A stretch of DNA of 41,435 nt, taken from positions 1 through 41,435 of the forward strand of contig JANYKV010000008.1 in assembly GCA_025358055.1 (NCBI GenBank), in the 5' to 3' direction. Every line of letters begins with the position of its first letter. Within the stretch, counting starts at the first letter, position 1. Both the position numbers and the translations under genes were made by a program. The notes under the pieces are model-generated. The model was not told the DNA's origin and did not search any database. It worked only from the letters and a program-made list of their open reading frames with translations. Shown in pieces: positions 32,174-41,435 of the stretch. The stretch comes from Gemmatimonadota bacterium. Its GTDB lineage: Bacteria; Gemmatimonadota; Gemmatimonadetes; Gemmatimonadales; GWC2-71-9.

Positions 32174-33637
32174 GTGGTCCGAAACATGTTGGTGCCCGCG
32201 CGGTCCGCACTGGCACTGCTCTTGCCGCTGACTCTTGCCGTGCCCCGTCCGGTTGGCGTGCCCCGGGTCACCTATGATCTGGTCATCCAACGGGGCCGGG
32301 TCATCGACCCGGAATCGAAACTTGACGCGATCCGATCGATTGGAATCACCGGCGGGAAGATCGTCGCGGTCAGTGCCATGCCGCTCTCCGGGCGAGTAAC
32401 CATCGATGCGAAAGGGCTCGTGGTCGCGCCCGGATTCATCGATCTGCACCTGCATGGTCAGGACGACGAGAATTATCGCGTTGTGGCGCTGGATGGCGTG
32501 ACCACGGCGCTGGAGTTGGAGCTGGGCACCGGCAACGTGGACCCGTGGTACGCCGAGCGGGACGGGAAGGCCCTGATCAACTACGGTGTGTCGATCGGTC
32601 ACATCAAAGTTCGGATGGACGTCTTCCATGATCCGGGCCCGTTTCTGCCGAGCGGGGATGGCGGACGCCAAACCGCCACCCTCGGCCAGGTCGAAGAGAT
32701 CAAGTCCCGGATCGAACGAGGGTTGCAACAGGGAGGCCTCGGAGTGGGTATGGGTCTGCAATACACCCCGGCCGCGACTCGCTGGGAGGCGCTCGAAGCG
32801 TTCCGGATGGCCGCGAAATACCGGGCCCCGGTGTTCGTGCATACCCGCTCCTGGGGCGAGACCGAACCCGGCAGCAGTGTAGAAGCGGTGAACGAGGTGA
32901 TCGGGGATGCCGCTATTTCAGGCGCGGCGTTGCATATCGTCCACATCAACAGCACTAGCTTAACCTCGACGCCGAAGACCCTCTCGATGGTGGCCGACGC
33001 GCGACGCCATGGTCTTGACGTGACCACCGAGGCCTATCCTTACACCGCCGGAATGACCGCCATCGAATCCGCGCTGATCGACCGATTCGAGGATGTGCCC
33101 GACAGCGTGTATGCGATGATCCAATGGGTGCCCACCGGCGAGCGACTCACCCGCGAATCCTTCCATCGGTACCGCAAGCAAAGCGGCTCGGTCATTTTGC
33201 ATCTGAATACGCCGGAGATGGAGGCGGTTGCCATCACGAGCCCCCTGACGGCGATCGCCAGCGATGGGATGCTGGTCGGAGGGAAAGGTCATCCCCGCAC
33301 CGCCGGTACGTTCGCGCGGGTCCTCGCCTACTACGTCCGCGAGACCAAGAAGCTCACATTGATGGACGCGATCCGGAAAATGACTTTGCTCCCCGCGGAG
33401 CGCCTGGAGAAACTGGCGCCGGCCTTCAAGGCGAAGGGCCGCCTTAAGGCAGGAGCCGACGCCGATCTCGTCGTCTTCGACGCCGAGCGAGTACGCGATC
33501 GGTCAACCTATGCCGAGCCGGCATTGCCTTCGGAAGGGTTTCGCTATGTTGTGGTGCACGGAGTTCCGATCGTGAGGGACGGGAAGATTGTGGAAGGCGT
33601 GCATCCTGGGCGTGCGGCACGCGCGCCGATTCATTGA
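32174..33637 (+). CDS. Exported N-acyl-D-amino-acid deacylase-like amidohydrolase
   Basis: A 487-residue enzyme with a signal peptide (about 1-27). The metal motif is D-L-H-L-H (H92, H94). Further ligand candidates are H in PVFVHTRSW, H in LHIVHINS and D in ASDGML. The stretch GKGHPRTAGTFARVL and IRKMTLLPAERL are typical of D-aminoacylases, which remove acyl groups from D-amino acids. The cysteine usual in D-aminoacylase after GVTT is replaced by a glutamate-rich ELELG segment, so the metal centre may differ. GTG 32174 is chosen because AGGAGG ends 4 bases before it; ATG 32186 is possible. It could feed on D-amino-acid derivatives from cell walls (inference). Confidence 0.85.
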   Translation: MVRNMLVPARSALALLLPLTLAVPRPVGVPRVTYDLVIQRGRVIDPESKLDAIRSIGITGGKIVAVSAMPLSGRVTIDAKGLVVAPGFIDLHLHGQDDENYRVVALDGVTTALELELGTGNVDPWYAERDGKALINYGVSIGHIKVRMDVFHDPGPFLPSGDGGRQTATLGQVEEIKSRIERGLQQGGLGVGMGLQYTPAATRWEALEAFRMAAKYRAPVFVHTRSWGETEPGSSVEAVNEVIGDAAISGAALHIVHINSTSLTSTPKTLSMVADARRHGLDVTTEAYPYTAGMTAIESALIDRFEDVPDSVYAMIQWVPTGERLTRESFHRYRKQSGSVILHLNTPEMEAVAITSPLTAIASDGMLVGGKGHPRTAGTFARVLAYYVRETKKLTLMDAIRKMTLLPAERLEKLAPAFKAKGRLKAGADADLVVFDAERVRDRSTYAEPALPSEGFRYVVVHGVPIVRDGKIVEGVHPGRAARAPIH

Positions 33638-33662
33638 CCGTACCCATAGGACGAGATCATTC

Positions 33663-34676
33663 ATGCGCATTCTGCTGACCGGCGGTGCGGGATATATCGG
33701 AAGCCACACGTGTCTTGTGCTTCTCGACGCGGGCCATGACGTGGTCGTCGTCGACAACCTCTCGAACAGCAAGGAGGAGTCGCTGATCCGCGTGCAAGCG
33801 CTCGCCGGGCGCGCCATCACTTTTCACCGAATCGACGTGCTCGACCGGCTCGGACTCGACGCGGTCTTCCAATCCAATCGGCCGGACGCGGTGGTGCACT
33901 TTGCCGGGCTCAAGGCGGTCGGAGAATCGGTGGCGCAGCCGCTTCGCTACTATCACAACAATGTCACGGGCACGTTGGTGCTACTCGAGACGATGGTGCG
34001 CCACGGTGTCAAGTTGATGGTGTTCAGTTCCTCGGCCACGGTCTACGGCGATCCGCACACGGTTCCGATCCGAGAGGACTTTCCACTTTCCGCCACCAAC
34101 CCCTATGGCCACACGAAGCTGCTCATCGAACAAATCCTGCGTGATGTGCACCGCGCCGACCCGTCGTGGGGCATTAGCCTGCTTCGATATTTCAATCCCG
34201 TCGGCGCGCACGAGGGCGGGCAGATCGGGGAGGACCCCAAAGGCGTGCCCCTCAATCTGGTGCCGTACATTACGCAGGTGGCGATCGGCCGCCTCAAAGA
34301 GCTCTCGATCTATGGAACCGACTACCCCACCCCGGATGGCAGCGGCGTGCGGGATTTTATTCATGTGATGGATCTCGCGGTCGGCCACCAGCGCGCCCTT
34401 GATCGGCTCATCCGGAGCGGACCTGGCGTGGCGGCCTACAACCTCGGCACCGGGCGAGGGTACAGCGTACTCGAGGTGTTGCGGGCCATGGAAAAAGCGG
34501 TGGGCCGGCCGATACCCCATCGGTTGGTGGACCGACGTCCAGGGGACATCGCCGCATGCTATGCCGACCCAGCGCTGGCGGAACGCGAGCTGGGTTGGGT
34601 GGCCTCGCGCGGCTTGGACCAAATGTGCGCCGATGCGTGGCGTTGGCAACAGATGAATCCACATGGGTTCGAATAG
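33663..34676 (+). CDS. galE: UDP-glucose 4-epimerase
   Basis: A 337-residue extended short-chain dehydrogenase that interconverts UDP-glucose and UDP-galactose with bound NAD, for sugar use and surface polysaccharides. Shown by the NAD motif GGAGYIGSH (7-15), SSS (122-124), the catalytic Y148-x3-K152 (YGHTK), and GalE-specific stretches such as [26 protein letters not shown] and [18 protein letters not shown]. Length is normal. The ATG at 33663 opens directly onto the NAD motif; the longer frame is not needed. It begins 25 bp after the deacylase gene. This is one of the surest calls in the window. Confidence 0.96.
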   Translation: MRILLTGGAGYIGSHTCLVLLDAGHDVVVVDNLSNSKEESLIRVQALAGRAITFHRIDVLDRLGLDAVFQSNRPDAVVHFAGLKAVGESVAQPLRYYHNNVTGTLVLLETMVRHGVKLMVFSSSATVYGDPHTVPIREDFPLSATNPYGHTKLLIEQILRDVHRADPSWGISLLRYFNPVGAHEGGQIGEDPKGVPLNLVPYITQVAIGRLKELSIYGTDYPTPDGSGVRDFIHVMDLAVGHQRALDRLIRSGPGVAAYNLGTGRGYSVLEVLRAMEKAVGRPIPHRLVDRRPGDIAACYADPALAERELGWVASRGLDQMCADAWRWQQMNPHGFE

Positions 34677-34750
34677 GTGGACCACATCCGATATCCGATC
34701 GAGTATCCGGTGGAGTGGATGGAGTTGTGGGAGCATGGGTTGAGGAACCC

Positions 34751-36391
34751 ATGACTCCATCCTACTCTCATGGGGTTTCGCCGCTGCCGCTCCTCGGTGA
34801 GACCATCGGGGCCAATCTCGAGCGAATCACGGCACACGTACCGACCGCCGACGCACTGGTTTCGTGCCATCAGGATGTTCGCTACACCTACGCCCAGTTC
34901 AATGCCGCCGTGGATCGCGTGGCGCGAGGTCTTCTCTCCCTCGATCTCGAGGTCGGGGATCGCCTTGGCATCTGGAGTCCCAACAACGCCGAGTGGGTCG
35001 TACTCCAATATGCCACCGCCAAGGCCGGCGTCATTCTCGTGAATTTGAATCCAGCCTACCGGGTGCGAGAGCTGGAGTATGCCCTACAACAGTCGGGATG
35101 CCGGGTGCTCGTGGCGGCGACACAGTTCAAGACCAGTGACTACGCCGCCATGGTGCAGGAGGTGCGGCCGAATCTCCCGGGGTTGGAGCGGGTCATCTTT
35201 CTGGAAACGCCCGGTTGGGACGCTTTGCTCGATGCCGGCGACCAGGTATCCGCCGATGACCTCCACAACCGTATGGCCTCGCTCGAGTTCGATCAGCCGA
35301 TCAACATCCAGTACACCAGCGGAACCACCGGCTTCCCCAAGGGCGCGACCCTGTCGCACCACAACATCCTCAACAACGGGTACCAAATTGGGGAAGGGTG
35401 CCGGTATACGGTGGCGGACCGGGTCTGCATCCCGGTGCCATTCTATCACTGTTTCGGAATGGTCCTGGGTAACCTAGCCTGCACTACCCATGGTGCCTGC
35501 ATCGTCATTCCGGCGCCGGCTTTCGAACCCAAGGCAGTGCTCGAGGCGGTCGAGCAGGAGCGTTGCACGAGTCTCTACGGTGTGCCGACCATGTTCATCG
35601 CGGAGCTCGAATATCCCGATTTCGGCAAGTACGATCTCTCGACCTTGCGGACCGGGATCATGGCTGGGTCTCCGTGCCCGGTGGAGGTGATGAAGCAAGT
35701 GATTTCGAGGATGCACATGAACGAGGTCACGATCTGCTATGGCATGACCGAGACCTCACCGGTATCGACGCAGACCGGGGCGGCCGATCCTCTGGAGAAG
35801 CGGGTCGGTACGGTCGGACGCGTGCATCCCCATGTGGAAGTGAAAATCGTGGACCCCGCGAGCGGACGCACGGTGCCGCGCGGAACCCCCGGCGAGCTAC
35901 TCACGCGAGGATACTCCGTGATGTTGGGGTATTGGGCCGACTCGCAGCGCACCGCGGAGGCCATCGACGCGGAGCGCTGGATGCACACCGGTGATCTCGC
36001 CACCATGGATGACGAGGGCTACGTGAATATCGTCGGGCGGATCAAAGACATGATCATCCGCGGCGGAGAGAATGTGTACCCCCGTGAAATCGAGGAGTTC
36101 CTCTATACCCATCCGAAAATCGCGGACGTGCAAGTGATTGGGGTACCCGACACGCGCTATGGTGAAGCAATCATGGCCTGGGTCAAACCACGCGAGGGCG
36201 TGTCCCTTACGCTGGACGAAGTCAAAGCGTTTTGTCACGGACAAATCGCCCACTTCAAGGTGCCAGCCCATATCAAGTTCGTGGCCGAATTCCCAATGAC
36301 GGTCACTGGGAAGGTGCAGAAGTTCAAGATGCGTGAAATCGCCATCGAAGAGTTGCAGTTGCAGGACGCTGCCACCACAAAGACGGCGTAG
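34751..36391 (+). CDS. AMP-forming acyl-CoA synthetase (FadD-like)
   Basis: A 546-residue adenylate-forming ligase that activates a fatty or other organic acid with ATP and joins it to CoA. Motifs: P-loop [11 protein letters not shown] (188-198), [36 protein letters not shown], and the C-terminal catalytic lysine in [13 protein letters not shown]. Closest to the medium/long-chain fatty-acyl-CoA synthetase group by overall pattern; chain length is not predictable. The ATG at 34751 has GAGGA 5-9 bases upstream, and no other start gives a better N terminus. The 74-bp gap from galE contains no clear promoter. Confidence 0.93.
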   Translation: MTPSYSHGVSPLPLLGETIGANLERITAHVPTADALVSCHQDVRYTYAQFNAAVDRVARGLLSLDLEVGDRLGIWSPNNAEWVVLQYATAKAGVILVNLNPAYRVRELEYALQQSGCRVLVAATQFKTSDYAAMVQEVRPNLPGLERVIFLETPGWDALLDAGDQVSADDLHNRMASLEFDQPINIQYTSGTTGFPKGATLSHHNILNNGYQIGEGCRYTVADRVCIPVPFYHCFGMVLGNLACTTHGACIVIPAPAFEPKAVLEAVEQERCTSLYGVPTMFIAELEYPDFGKYDLSTLRTGIMAGSPCPVEVMKQVISRMHMNEVTICYGMTETSPVSTQTGAADPLEKRVGTVGRVHPHVEVKIVDPASGRTVPRGTPGELLTRGYSVMLGYWADSQRTAEAIDAERWMHTGDLATMDDEGYVNIVGRIKDMIIRGGENVYPREIEEFLYTHPKIADVQVIGVPDTRYGEAIMAWVKPREGVSLTLDEVKAFCHGQIAHFKVPAHIKFVAEFPMTVTGKVQKFKMREIAIEELQLQDAATTKTA

Positions 36392-36414
36392 GACCGCGCG
36401 CGGCCCAATTCTTG

Positions 36415-36912
36415 ATGAGCGCCGGTCACTGGATGACTACTCGACCGGCCCTTTTCGCTGCCTTTCAATCGTCCGTTCCCGAACACCTGGAACACCCAAG
36501 TCCGCATGGCCTCAATCTGGCCCTGACCCTACGCGATTGCCTGGTGTCGGGCGGTTTGCGCTGCAAACGAGTGCAAAACTGGCATGATGTTGGTTGGCTG
36601 GTTCGTTGCAAGTTGCGGGGCTTTCGGCTCCAGGTCTATTTCGCTCATCAGCCCGCCGAAGATGGCACTTGGTGGAGACTCGGTATCGAATTGGTACGGA
36701 CTGGCTGGTTCCGGAAACTCCTGTCACGTTTTCAGACACCCGTCGAGACCGTTCGTACGGTCGGCCAGCTGGTCCACCAATGTCTCGTGCTTCGGGGTGG
36801 ATCGCGGAACGTCGCTTGGGTGTGGGATGGCGACCCTGGGGGCAGCCACGCGCGGGTTGGACCGCCGGGTGCACCCGATACGGCCCGGCGGGTACCAGCG
36901 CCGTCCGACTAA
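36415..36912 (+). CDS. Hypothetical protein
   Basis: A 165-residue frame that I do not recognise. It looks coding in its first two thirds: alternating hydrophobic and charged residues, as in LNLALTLRDCLVSGG and WLVRCKLRGFRLQVYF, and several tryptophans in an ordered context. The last 35 residues are glycine/proline/arginine-rich and may be disordered. No signal peptide or membrane helix is present. It lies 23 bp after the acyl-CoA synthetase and ends convergent to the amidohydrolase gene. A competing plus-strand frame (36594-37478) runs into the amidohydrolase gene and is rejected. Moderate confidence that it is a gene. Confidence 0.55.
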   Translation: MSAGHWMTTRPALFAAFQSSVPEHLEHPSPHGLNLALTLRDCLVSGGLRCKRVQNWHDVGWLVRCKLRGFRLQVYFAHQPAEDGTWWRLGIELVRTGWFRKLLSRFQTPVETVRTVGQLVHQCLVLRGGSRNVAWVWDGDPGGSHARVGPPGAPDTARRVPAPSD

Positions 36913-36935
36913 GGTCCCAAGGGATGGACGAGAGT

Positions 36936-38936
36936 CTACGGCTTCACCCCGATGGCACGCAGCAGCTCAGCCGGCCGATACATCGCGCCGTTTTTCACTA
37001 CGAGGGACACTTTTCGGATGTCGCTCATTCGTTCCAGCGGGTTGCCATCGACGAGAATCAGGTCCGCGAGTTTCCCCACGGCAACCGATCCCAGCTCCCC
37101 ATCGCGTTTCATGATCTTCGCGGCCTTGAGCGTCGCGATCTGAAGGACGGCGGCATTGGGAATGCCCGCGGAGCAATACAATTCAAGCTCGCGCTGGTAG
37201 GCGAAGCCGGGGAGAGCGTCGGTTCCCGCGACCAGCGGCACGCCGGCATCGTAGAGCAACTTCACCATGCGCAGCATGGCTTGGAACGAATCACGATAGC
37301 GTTGGTCCATGCCTTCGGGGACGGGAAGCCCGCCGCCCAGAAATCCACGCTGGACGGACACCGGCATTCGTTCCGCCACGGCGGTCATTCCAGGTTCGGT
37401 TTGCCCTTTCCGCGCTTCAAACATGTTCTCAAACACGTTCACTGTCGGGTCGACCACAGTCTGATGGTCGGCGAGTAGTTGGATGAACCGCCGGACCGGT
37501 TCGGACGAGAGGTCGAGGCCAGCGGCGTTTCGCGCGACGGCGGTGAATCGGAGTGGGGTCATCGTCTCCTTGATGGAGTCGCCCCAGAAATTGAGAAATA
37601 ACATATTCGCGTGCTGAATTTCGTCGGAGCCCATCCGCACCAGCTGCTCCGCCGTCATATAGGCGGGAATATGGCCGCTGACGCGGAGTCCACGTGCGTG
37701 GGCCGCCTCGATGATCACCGGCACCAATTCTGGTTTGACCGAGCTGTACATCTTGATCTGGACATAGCCCAGGTCGGCATAGTGGTTCACGGCCGCCCGG
37801 ACCTCCTCCGCCGTCGACACCAGCACTTTGGTCGGGCCGGCATAGGGGCCTGGGCCGTCCATGAACCCGGCGAGGATGACCCGGGGGCCGAGGAGAGTTC
37901 CCGCGTCGAAGCGTCGTCGCCGGGCCAGCAGCTCGTCGGTGTCATTGGCCATGTCTCGTACCATGGTGACGCCAGCCGCCAGCTGCATGATGCCATCGTC
38001 GTCGCCAATATGCACATGCATGTCCCACAGTCCGGGAAGTAATGTTTTCCCGTGTCCCGCGACGATCAGGGCTCCTGGAGGCGCTTTGAAAGACTTGGAC
38101 GGCCCGACCGCGCTGATCCGATTGCCGGATATCACCACCATTTGGTCCGGTACGTTCGTTCCCGACTCGGCATCGAACACGGTTACGCCGGTGATCGCGA
38201 TCGCGCCTCGATGCCGATGCGTCAAACGACTCGCCCAATTCCTCTGGCGGCTCGAGGCCGCGTTCGCCATCAGCTTGAGGACGGCGGGCGCCGTCTGCTC
38301 GTACCCCGCGCGAATCACCATCGTCCATGAACTTCCCGAGGCGTAGAACTCGTTGTGTTCGTCGAGGACGATTGATGCCGGCGTGAAGCCGAGACCGGTG
38401 ATGAGGTACAGGGTCACCACCCGCTGCCCCTCGGCGCCCTGCACTGGGATCGATTGAAGTCGCTCCAGGTGGGCCCGCCCCTGCGGCAGAATATCGAGCG
38501 AATGATTCGGAGCGCGAAGAAGAGCGCGCGCCATCAGCGCCGATTCGAGCGGCAGTTCGTCGAAACTCGAGTAAAATGCGGGACCGGGCGAGGTCTTGGC
38601 CCCCGCCTCGGCAGCGTTGGTCCACCGGGCCTCGGCGCCCGTGAGCGTGAAGTGCTCCGCCACCGGATTCTTGAGATAGTCCGTTCCGGTCGTCTCGAGT
38701 TCCGCCGGGGTTCCGTTGCCGTTCAGCTGGATATGTGTGGTGAGCGAGGGCCCGCGCCCGCGATCGTTGTAGGAAAAGGTTGCGCGCCAATCGGCTGCGC
38801 TCGCATGCCAGACGGTTTGTTGGCCGGCCCGGTGACCGAACATGAGCACCGCATACACCGTCGAATCCGGAGACGGGATCGGTACTCGAGAGCAGGGGAG
38901 CAGTGCAAGAATGACGGTCAACATCGGCGGCACCAT
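36936..38936 (-). CDS. Exported amidohydrolase with extra N-terminal domain
   Basis: A 666-residue protein. After a signal peptide (about 1-20) comes a beta-rich N-terminal domain of about 220 residues that I cannot name. The amidohydrolase domain begins near IAITGVTVFDAESG. The metal motif is D-M-H-V-H after LLPGLW; the bridging lysine is in YVQIKMYSS, with histidines in LRVSGHIPA and IQHANML, and the catalytic aspartate in VAGTDALPG. The C-terminal sandwich strand is SVAVGKLADLILVDGNPL. All expected catalytic residues are present. It is likely to hydrolyse a peptide-like or cyclic amide substrate outside the cytoplasm. It is related to the enzymes at 12062 and 40359 but longer. It diverges from the DUF5829-like gene. 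Confidence 0.88.
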   Translation of the reverse strand: MVPPMLTVILALLPCSRVPIPSPDSTVYAVLMFGHRAGQQTVWHASAADWRATFSYNDRGRGPSLTTHIQLNGNGTPAELETTGTDYLKNPVAEHFTLTGAEARWTNAAEAGAKTSPGPAFYSSFDELPLESALMARALLRAPNHSLDILPQGRAHLERLQSIPVQGAEGQRVVTLYLITGLGFTPASIVLDEHNEFYASGSSWTMVIRAGYEQTAPAVLKLMANAASSRQRNWASRLTHRHRGAIAITGVTVFDAESGTNVPDQMVVISGNRISAVGPSKSFKAPPGALIVAGHGKTLLPGLWDMHVHIGDDDGIMQLAAGVTMVRDMANDTDELLARRRRFDAGTLLGPRVILAGFMDGPGPYAGPTKVLVSTAEEVRAAVNHYADLGYVQIKMYSSVKPELVPVIIEAAHARGLRVSGHIPAYMTAEQLVRMGSDEIQHANMLFLNFWGDSIKETMTPLRFTAVARNAAGLDLSSEPVRRFIQLLADHQTVVDPTVNVFENMFEARKGQTEPGMTAVAERMPVSVQRGFLGGGLPVPEGMDQRYRDSFQAMLRMVKLLYDAGVPLVAGTDALPGFAYQRELELYCSAGIPNAAVLQIATLKAAKIMKRDGELGSVAVGKLADLILVDGNPLERMSDIRKVSLVVKNGAMYRPAELLRAIGVKP

Positions 38937-39046
38937 CGCTGGGGGATGTGGTGCAAGCTATCGCGAAGAGACCCTAGCGGCCAATCCCAAATCGTGTACA
39001 CTTTCGGGGCGACGTGCAAAAGCAACCGTCTCGGTCTGGGGAATGC

Positions 39047-39892
39047 ATGGAATTTCCGCTCAACCACTGTTTCTTGGTGATCGATTCCGAAGCTTACGCG
39101 GCTCTGAAGGAATCGCGGTTTCTGCGCGAGGAGTTCGCGGCGGTCGAGGAGCGGACCACCATCGCCGGGCCCGCGATGTCATGGTCAGGGTTCTATCTCT
39201 ACGGGACCTCCACCTACTTTGAGTTTTTCGATGTCAACGATTCCGTCTTCACCTCGGACCGGCCGATCGGCCTGGCGTTCGGAGGCGACGAAGCGGGCGG
39301 CGTTCTGGAGGGGTGCCGCCGGATCGAGGCGGCGCTCCACAGCAAGGTCGCGACTGAACTGCGGGTTCGGAATACCGATGGAGTCGACCTGCCGTGGTTT
39401 CACACGACGCCCATGCGTTTCGATGGACCCGTCATTCCGCTCTACGCATGGGTCATGGAATACCATCGCGACTTCTTGACGCACTGGCATCCCGAGGTCT
39501 CCCGGGGCGAATCCGGCATATCCCGTCGCGCAGTACTCGACCGGTACCGATCGTTCGTCGCGGGCACCGGCGCGACGCGCTTACTCGGGGACCTCGTGGG
39601 AATGCGGCTGGGCCTCTCCCGGGAAGAGAGCCGTCGTTTCGCCCTGCTGCTCGAAGCACTCGGCTACTCCGTACGGCCCACCCCGGCCGGATGGGCGGCC
39701 CGAGGCCCTGATATCGAATTGCGGGTGGAACCCGAAGAAGAACGGCGGTCCGAGGTGCGAGAGTTGACCTTCCGGTTGGACCGTGCGCCCGGCAAGCCCT
39801 CCATGCATCATTTCGGCGCCAGCACCTCCCTCGAGGTTCGATCCGACGCGACCGCCCGGTGGACCTTTGTCGGCGGGGGGCCAAGCGTGTGA
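39047..39892 (+). CDS. DUF5829-like (glyoxalase-fold-like) protein
   Basis: A 281-residue soluble protein. The N terminus EFPLNHCFLVIDSEAYAAL, followed by GFYLYGTSTYFEFFDV, resembles proteins annotated DUF5829, which look like distant VOC/glyoxalase-fold proteins of unknown function. This is from memory of the pattern only. No signal peptide or catalytic motif is seen. The ATG at 39047 is chosen because GGGGA lies 5 bases upstream; an upstream GTG at 39014 is possible. The 3' end overlaps the start of the thioesterase gene (GTGTGA), so the two are probably co-expressed. Confidence 0.7.
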   Translation: MEFPLNHCFLVIDSEAYAALKESRFLREEFAAVEERTTIAGPAMSWSGFYLYGTSTYFEFFDVNDSVFTSDRPIGLAFGGDEAGGVLEGCRRIEAALHSKVATELRVRNTDGVDLPWFHTTPMRFDGPVIPLYAWVMEYHRDFLTHWHPEVSRGESGISRRAVLDRYRSFVAGTGATRLLGDLVGMRLGLSREESRRFALLLEALGYSVRPTPAGWAARGPDIELRVEPEEERRSEVRELTFRLDRAPGKPSMHHFGASTSLEVRSDATARWTFVGGGPSV

Positions 39893-40287
39893 CGGCGCCT
39901 ACCCTGCGGCTCGACGAGTCTCCGTTTCAGAAATGGCTCGGATTGGAGCTGATTCGCGCGGGTGACGGCGAGGTCGAAATCCGGCTCCCGTTACGCCCGG
40001 AGTTTCTCCGCGCCGATGGCTCCGACTGGCTGCATGGTGGCGTGGTGAGCGCGCTCATCGATATTGCGGGCGACTATGCCCTGGTGACCAAATTGAATGC
40101 CGCCTTACCGACGATCGACCTCCGCGTCGATTGGCTGCGCCCTTCCCGCGGAGATCTCGTGGCCTGGGGCCGAGCCGTGAAGATTGGACGCACCGTGTCG
40201 ATCGCGGATGTGGAAGTGCGGGACGCGACCGGTACCCTCGTCGCCGTGGGCCGCGGAACGTACGCCACGCCGAAACCCCCAGCCTGA
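39889..40287 (+). CDS. PaaI-type hotdog-fold thioesterase
   Basis: A 132-residue hotdog-fold protein. The central helix motif DWLHGGVVSALIDIAGDYAL contains the HGG and acidic residue used by PaaI-type acyl-CoA thioesterases; the long strand DLRVDWLRPSRGDLVAWGRAV is also characteristic. It probably hydrolyses an acyl- or arylacetyl-CoA in the cytoplasm. The start GTG (39889) overlaps the stop codon of the previous gene. A 71-bp gap precedes the next gene. Confidence 0.9.
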   Translation: MTAPTLRLDESPFQKWLGLELIRAGDGEVEIRLPLRPEFLRADGSDWLHGGVVSALIDIAGDYALVTKLNAALPTIDLRVDWLRPSRGDLVAWGRAVKIGRTVSIADVEVRDATGTLVAVGRGTYATPKPPA

Positions 40288-40358
40288 CCCGGTGGTGCCC
40301 CGGTACGTGGGCGCCTTCAAGGAACTTTGCGCGATGGCTTGGACCCCAGGAGACGAAT

Positions 40359-41435
40359 ATGCGTTGGCTTAGTCTGCTCTGCTCCGCCCTCATTCTTCCT
40401 TCGCTCCAAGGAGCTCGAGCGGAAGATGCGGCGCGCCGTGTCCCAGCGTACCACCGGGCGCCTCGCGGTGCCCACCCGGCCAGCACCGGAGCCCGCCCCC
40501 TGGCGCTGGTTCATGCCCTCATCATCGACGGCAACGGCGGCGCCCCGATTCGGAACGGCACGATCCTCATCCGTGGGGATCGCATCACCGCCGTCGGCCC
40601 CGGTCCAGAAATACATGCGCCGCCAGATGCACGAATCATTGATGTGAAGGGCGGCGCCGTCATGCCGGGGTTGGCCGACTTCCACGTGCATCTCGCGGGA
40701 GGATGGGACGGCGAAGGCGTCGATTTCCTCGGCTTCAACCGCTACCTGAATGCGCTGCTCTACGCCGGGGTCACGACCGTTCTCGATTGCGGCAACGTAC
40801 TGCCCTATGTCCAGCAGATGCGGGATGAAATTCGGGCGGGCCGGCTGGCTGGCCCCGAGATTCGCATGTTGGGACCCCTCTTCGACGGCGGAACGCCGGT
40901 CTGGCCGCCAATCTCGTTCGCAATTTCAACCGAAGAACAGCTCCCCGGGTTCCTCCGGGTGGTGAAGGCGGCCCACGTCGACGGGGTCAAAGCGTACGGC
41001 GGCCTGTCGGACGCCTTGCTCGCCGCGCTCGTCCGGGAGGCCAGCAAGGATTCCCTCCGAGTGATCGCCGACATGTGGGGCCGCAACGGCACGGCCCCGA
41101 TCGCGCGCTCGGGCATTGCCGCGTTCGCGCATCTTGGCACCGTCCCGGTCACGGACGAAACCATCCAGGTCATGACCGAACGACACGTGGCGTCGATCAC
41201 CACTCTCGTGGTGTTTGAATCGTTTACCCGCCGCCGACTTCAGGATCCTGAGTTGTTGACCCAACCGCTGATCCGGTCGACGATGCCACCGTGGATGTTG
41301 GACGAAGTACGCGCGTTTGCGTCGCTCGCCGGTGATTCTGCCCGGGTGGCCGGCGCCCGGACCCGGTTTGAGACCGCGCGCGCGAACGCAAAGCGCCTCT
41401 TCGACGCCGGGATTCTGCTCGCCGCGGGCACCGAC
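40359..41435 (+). CDS. Exported amidohydrolase, 3' end cut by window edge
   Basis: An open frame of 359 codons running off the window. Signal peptide about 1-21, then a short linker and the amidohydrolase sandwich (LIIDGNGGAPIRNGTILIRG). The metal motif is D-F-H-V-H, followed by K in VDGVKAYGG and H in IAAFAHLGT. The strand that normally supplies a metal-binding histidine reads VIADMWGRNG, without histidine, so the metal site may be altered. The last codons read AAGTD, the expected catalytic aspartate. AGGAG lies 5 bases before the ATG. It is the third exported amidohydrolase of this type in the window, besides the D-aminoacylase-like one. Confidence 0.85.
   Translation, partial: MRWLSLLCSALILPSLQGARAEDAARRVPAYHRAPRGAHPASTGARPLALVHALIIDGNGGAPIRNGTILIRGDRITAVGPGPEIHAPPDARIIDVKGGAVMPGLADFHVHLAGGWDGEGVDFLGFNRYLNALLYAGVTTVLDCGNVLPYVQQMRDEIRAGRLAGPEIRMLGPLFDGGTPVWPPISFAISTEEQLPGFLRVVKAAHVDGVKAYGGLSDALLAALVREASKDSLRVIADMWGRNGTAPIARSGIAAFAHLGTVPVTDETIQVMTERHVASITTLVVFESFTRRRLQDPELLTQPLIRSTMPPWMLDEVRAFASLAGDSARVAGARTRFETARANAKRLFDAGILLAAGTD

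Noticed and set aside
36594-37478. 294-codon plus-strand frame
   Set aside because: It runs deep into the opposite-strand amidohydrolase, which has full catalytic motifs.

Overview
The window is a piece of high-GC bacterial chromosome from a free-living, probably soil or sediment, Gram-negative organism. The gene set is most like Gemmatimonadota: many exported amidohydrolases and beta-lactamase-fold serine hydrolases, a lipoprotein joining Ig-like domains to RCC1 repeats, a VIT/VWA protein with its own ECF sigma factor, and tRNA genes without encoded CCA. This assignment is inferred from gene content; there is no rRNA or marker protein to prove it. I see no prophage, insertion sequence or CRISPR array.

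Layout. 1-6986 (minus): a VIT/VWA protein, an ECF sigma factor, an anti-sigma factor and the start of heme A synthase form one overlapping operon. An 8-bp tandem repeat separates it from a hybrid histidine kinase. 7021-9169 (minus): a Big/RCC1 lipoprotein and its terminator. 9610-10180 (plus): five tRNA genes (His, Trp, Glu-CTC, Glu-TTC, Lys) behind a good promoter. 10351-13465: a catechol-dioxygenase-like VOC protein behind a promoter/operator, a cupredoxin lipoprotein and an exported amidohydrolase. 13576-19709: serine hydrolase, radical SAM protein and serine hydrolase on the minus strand, divergent from a GntR/FCD regulator with a palindromic operator between them.

19777-25412 (minus) is the most interesting block. 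Five genes are packed end to end: a coiled-coil protein, a transmembrane protein that appears to carry a cytoplasmic roadblock/longin-like domain and a periplasmic OmpA domain, a Rab-like small GTPase, a PP2C phosphatase and an exported CocE/S15 hydrolase. It reads as a small-GTPase signalling module tied to the cell wall. The coiled-coil and OmpA proteins share an N-terminal motif, which suggests a common docking partner. An AmpG-like permease lies just upstream.

26915-36391 (mostly plus) holds short overlapping pairs: DinB-like protein with exported SAM hydroxide adenosyltransferase and a 2-hydroxyacid dehydrogenase; ComEA-like HhH protein with a PLP aminotransferase; then an exported D-aminoacylase-like enzyme, GalE and an acyl-CoA synthetase. 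An AI-2E family membrane protein lies on the opposite strand. 36415-41435 holds a small unknown protein, another exported amidohydrolase (minus), a DUF5829-like protein overlapping a hotdog thioesterase, and a further exported amidohydrolase cut by the window end. Much of the window is therefore secreted hydrolysis of peptides or amides plus envelope sensing. Start sites were chosen from translation, Shine-Dalgarno position and overlap. All family calls rest on motifs read by eye, with no database search.
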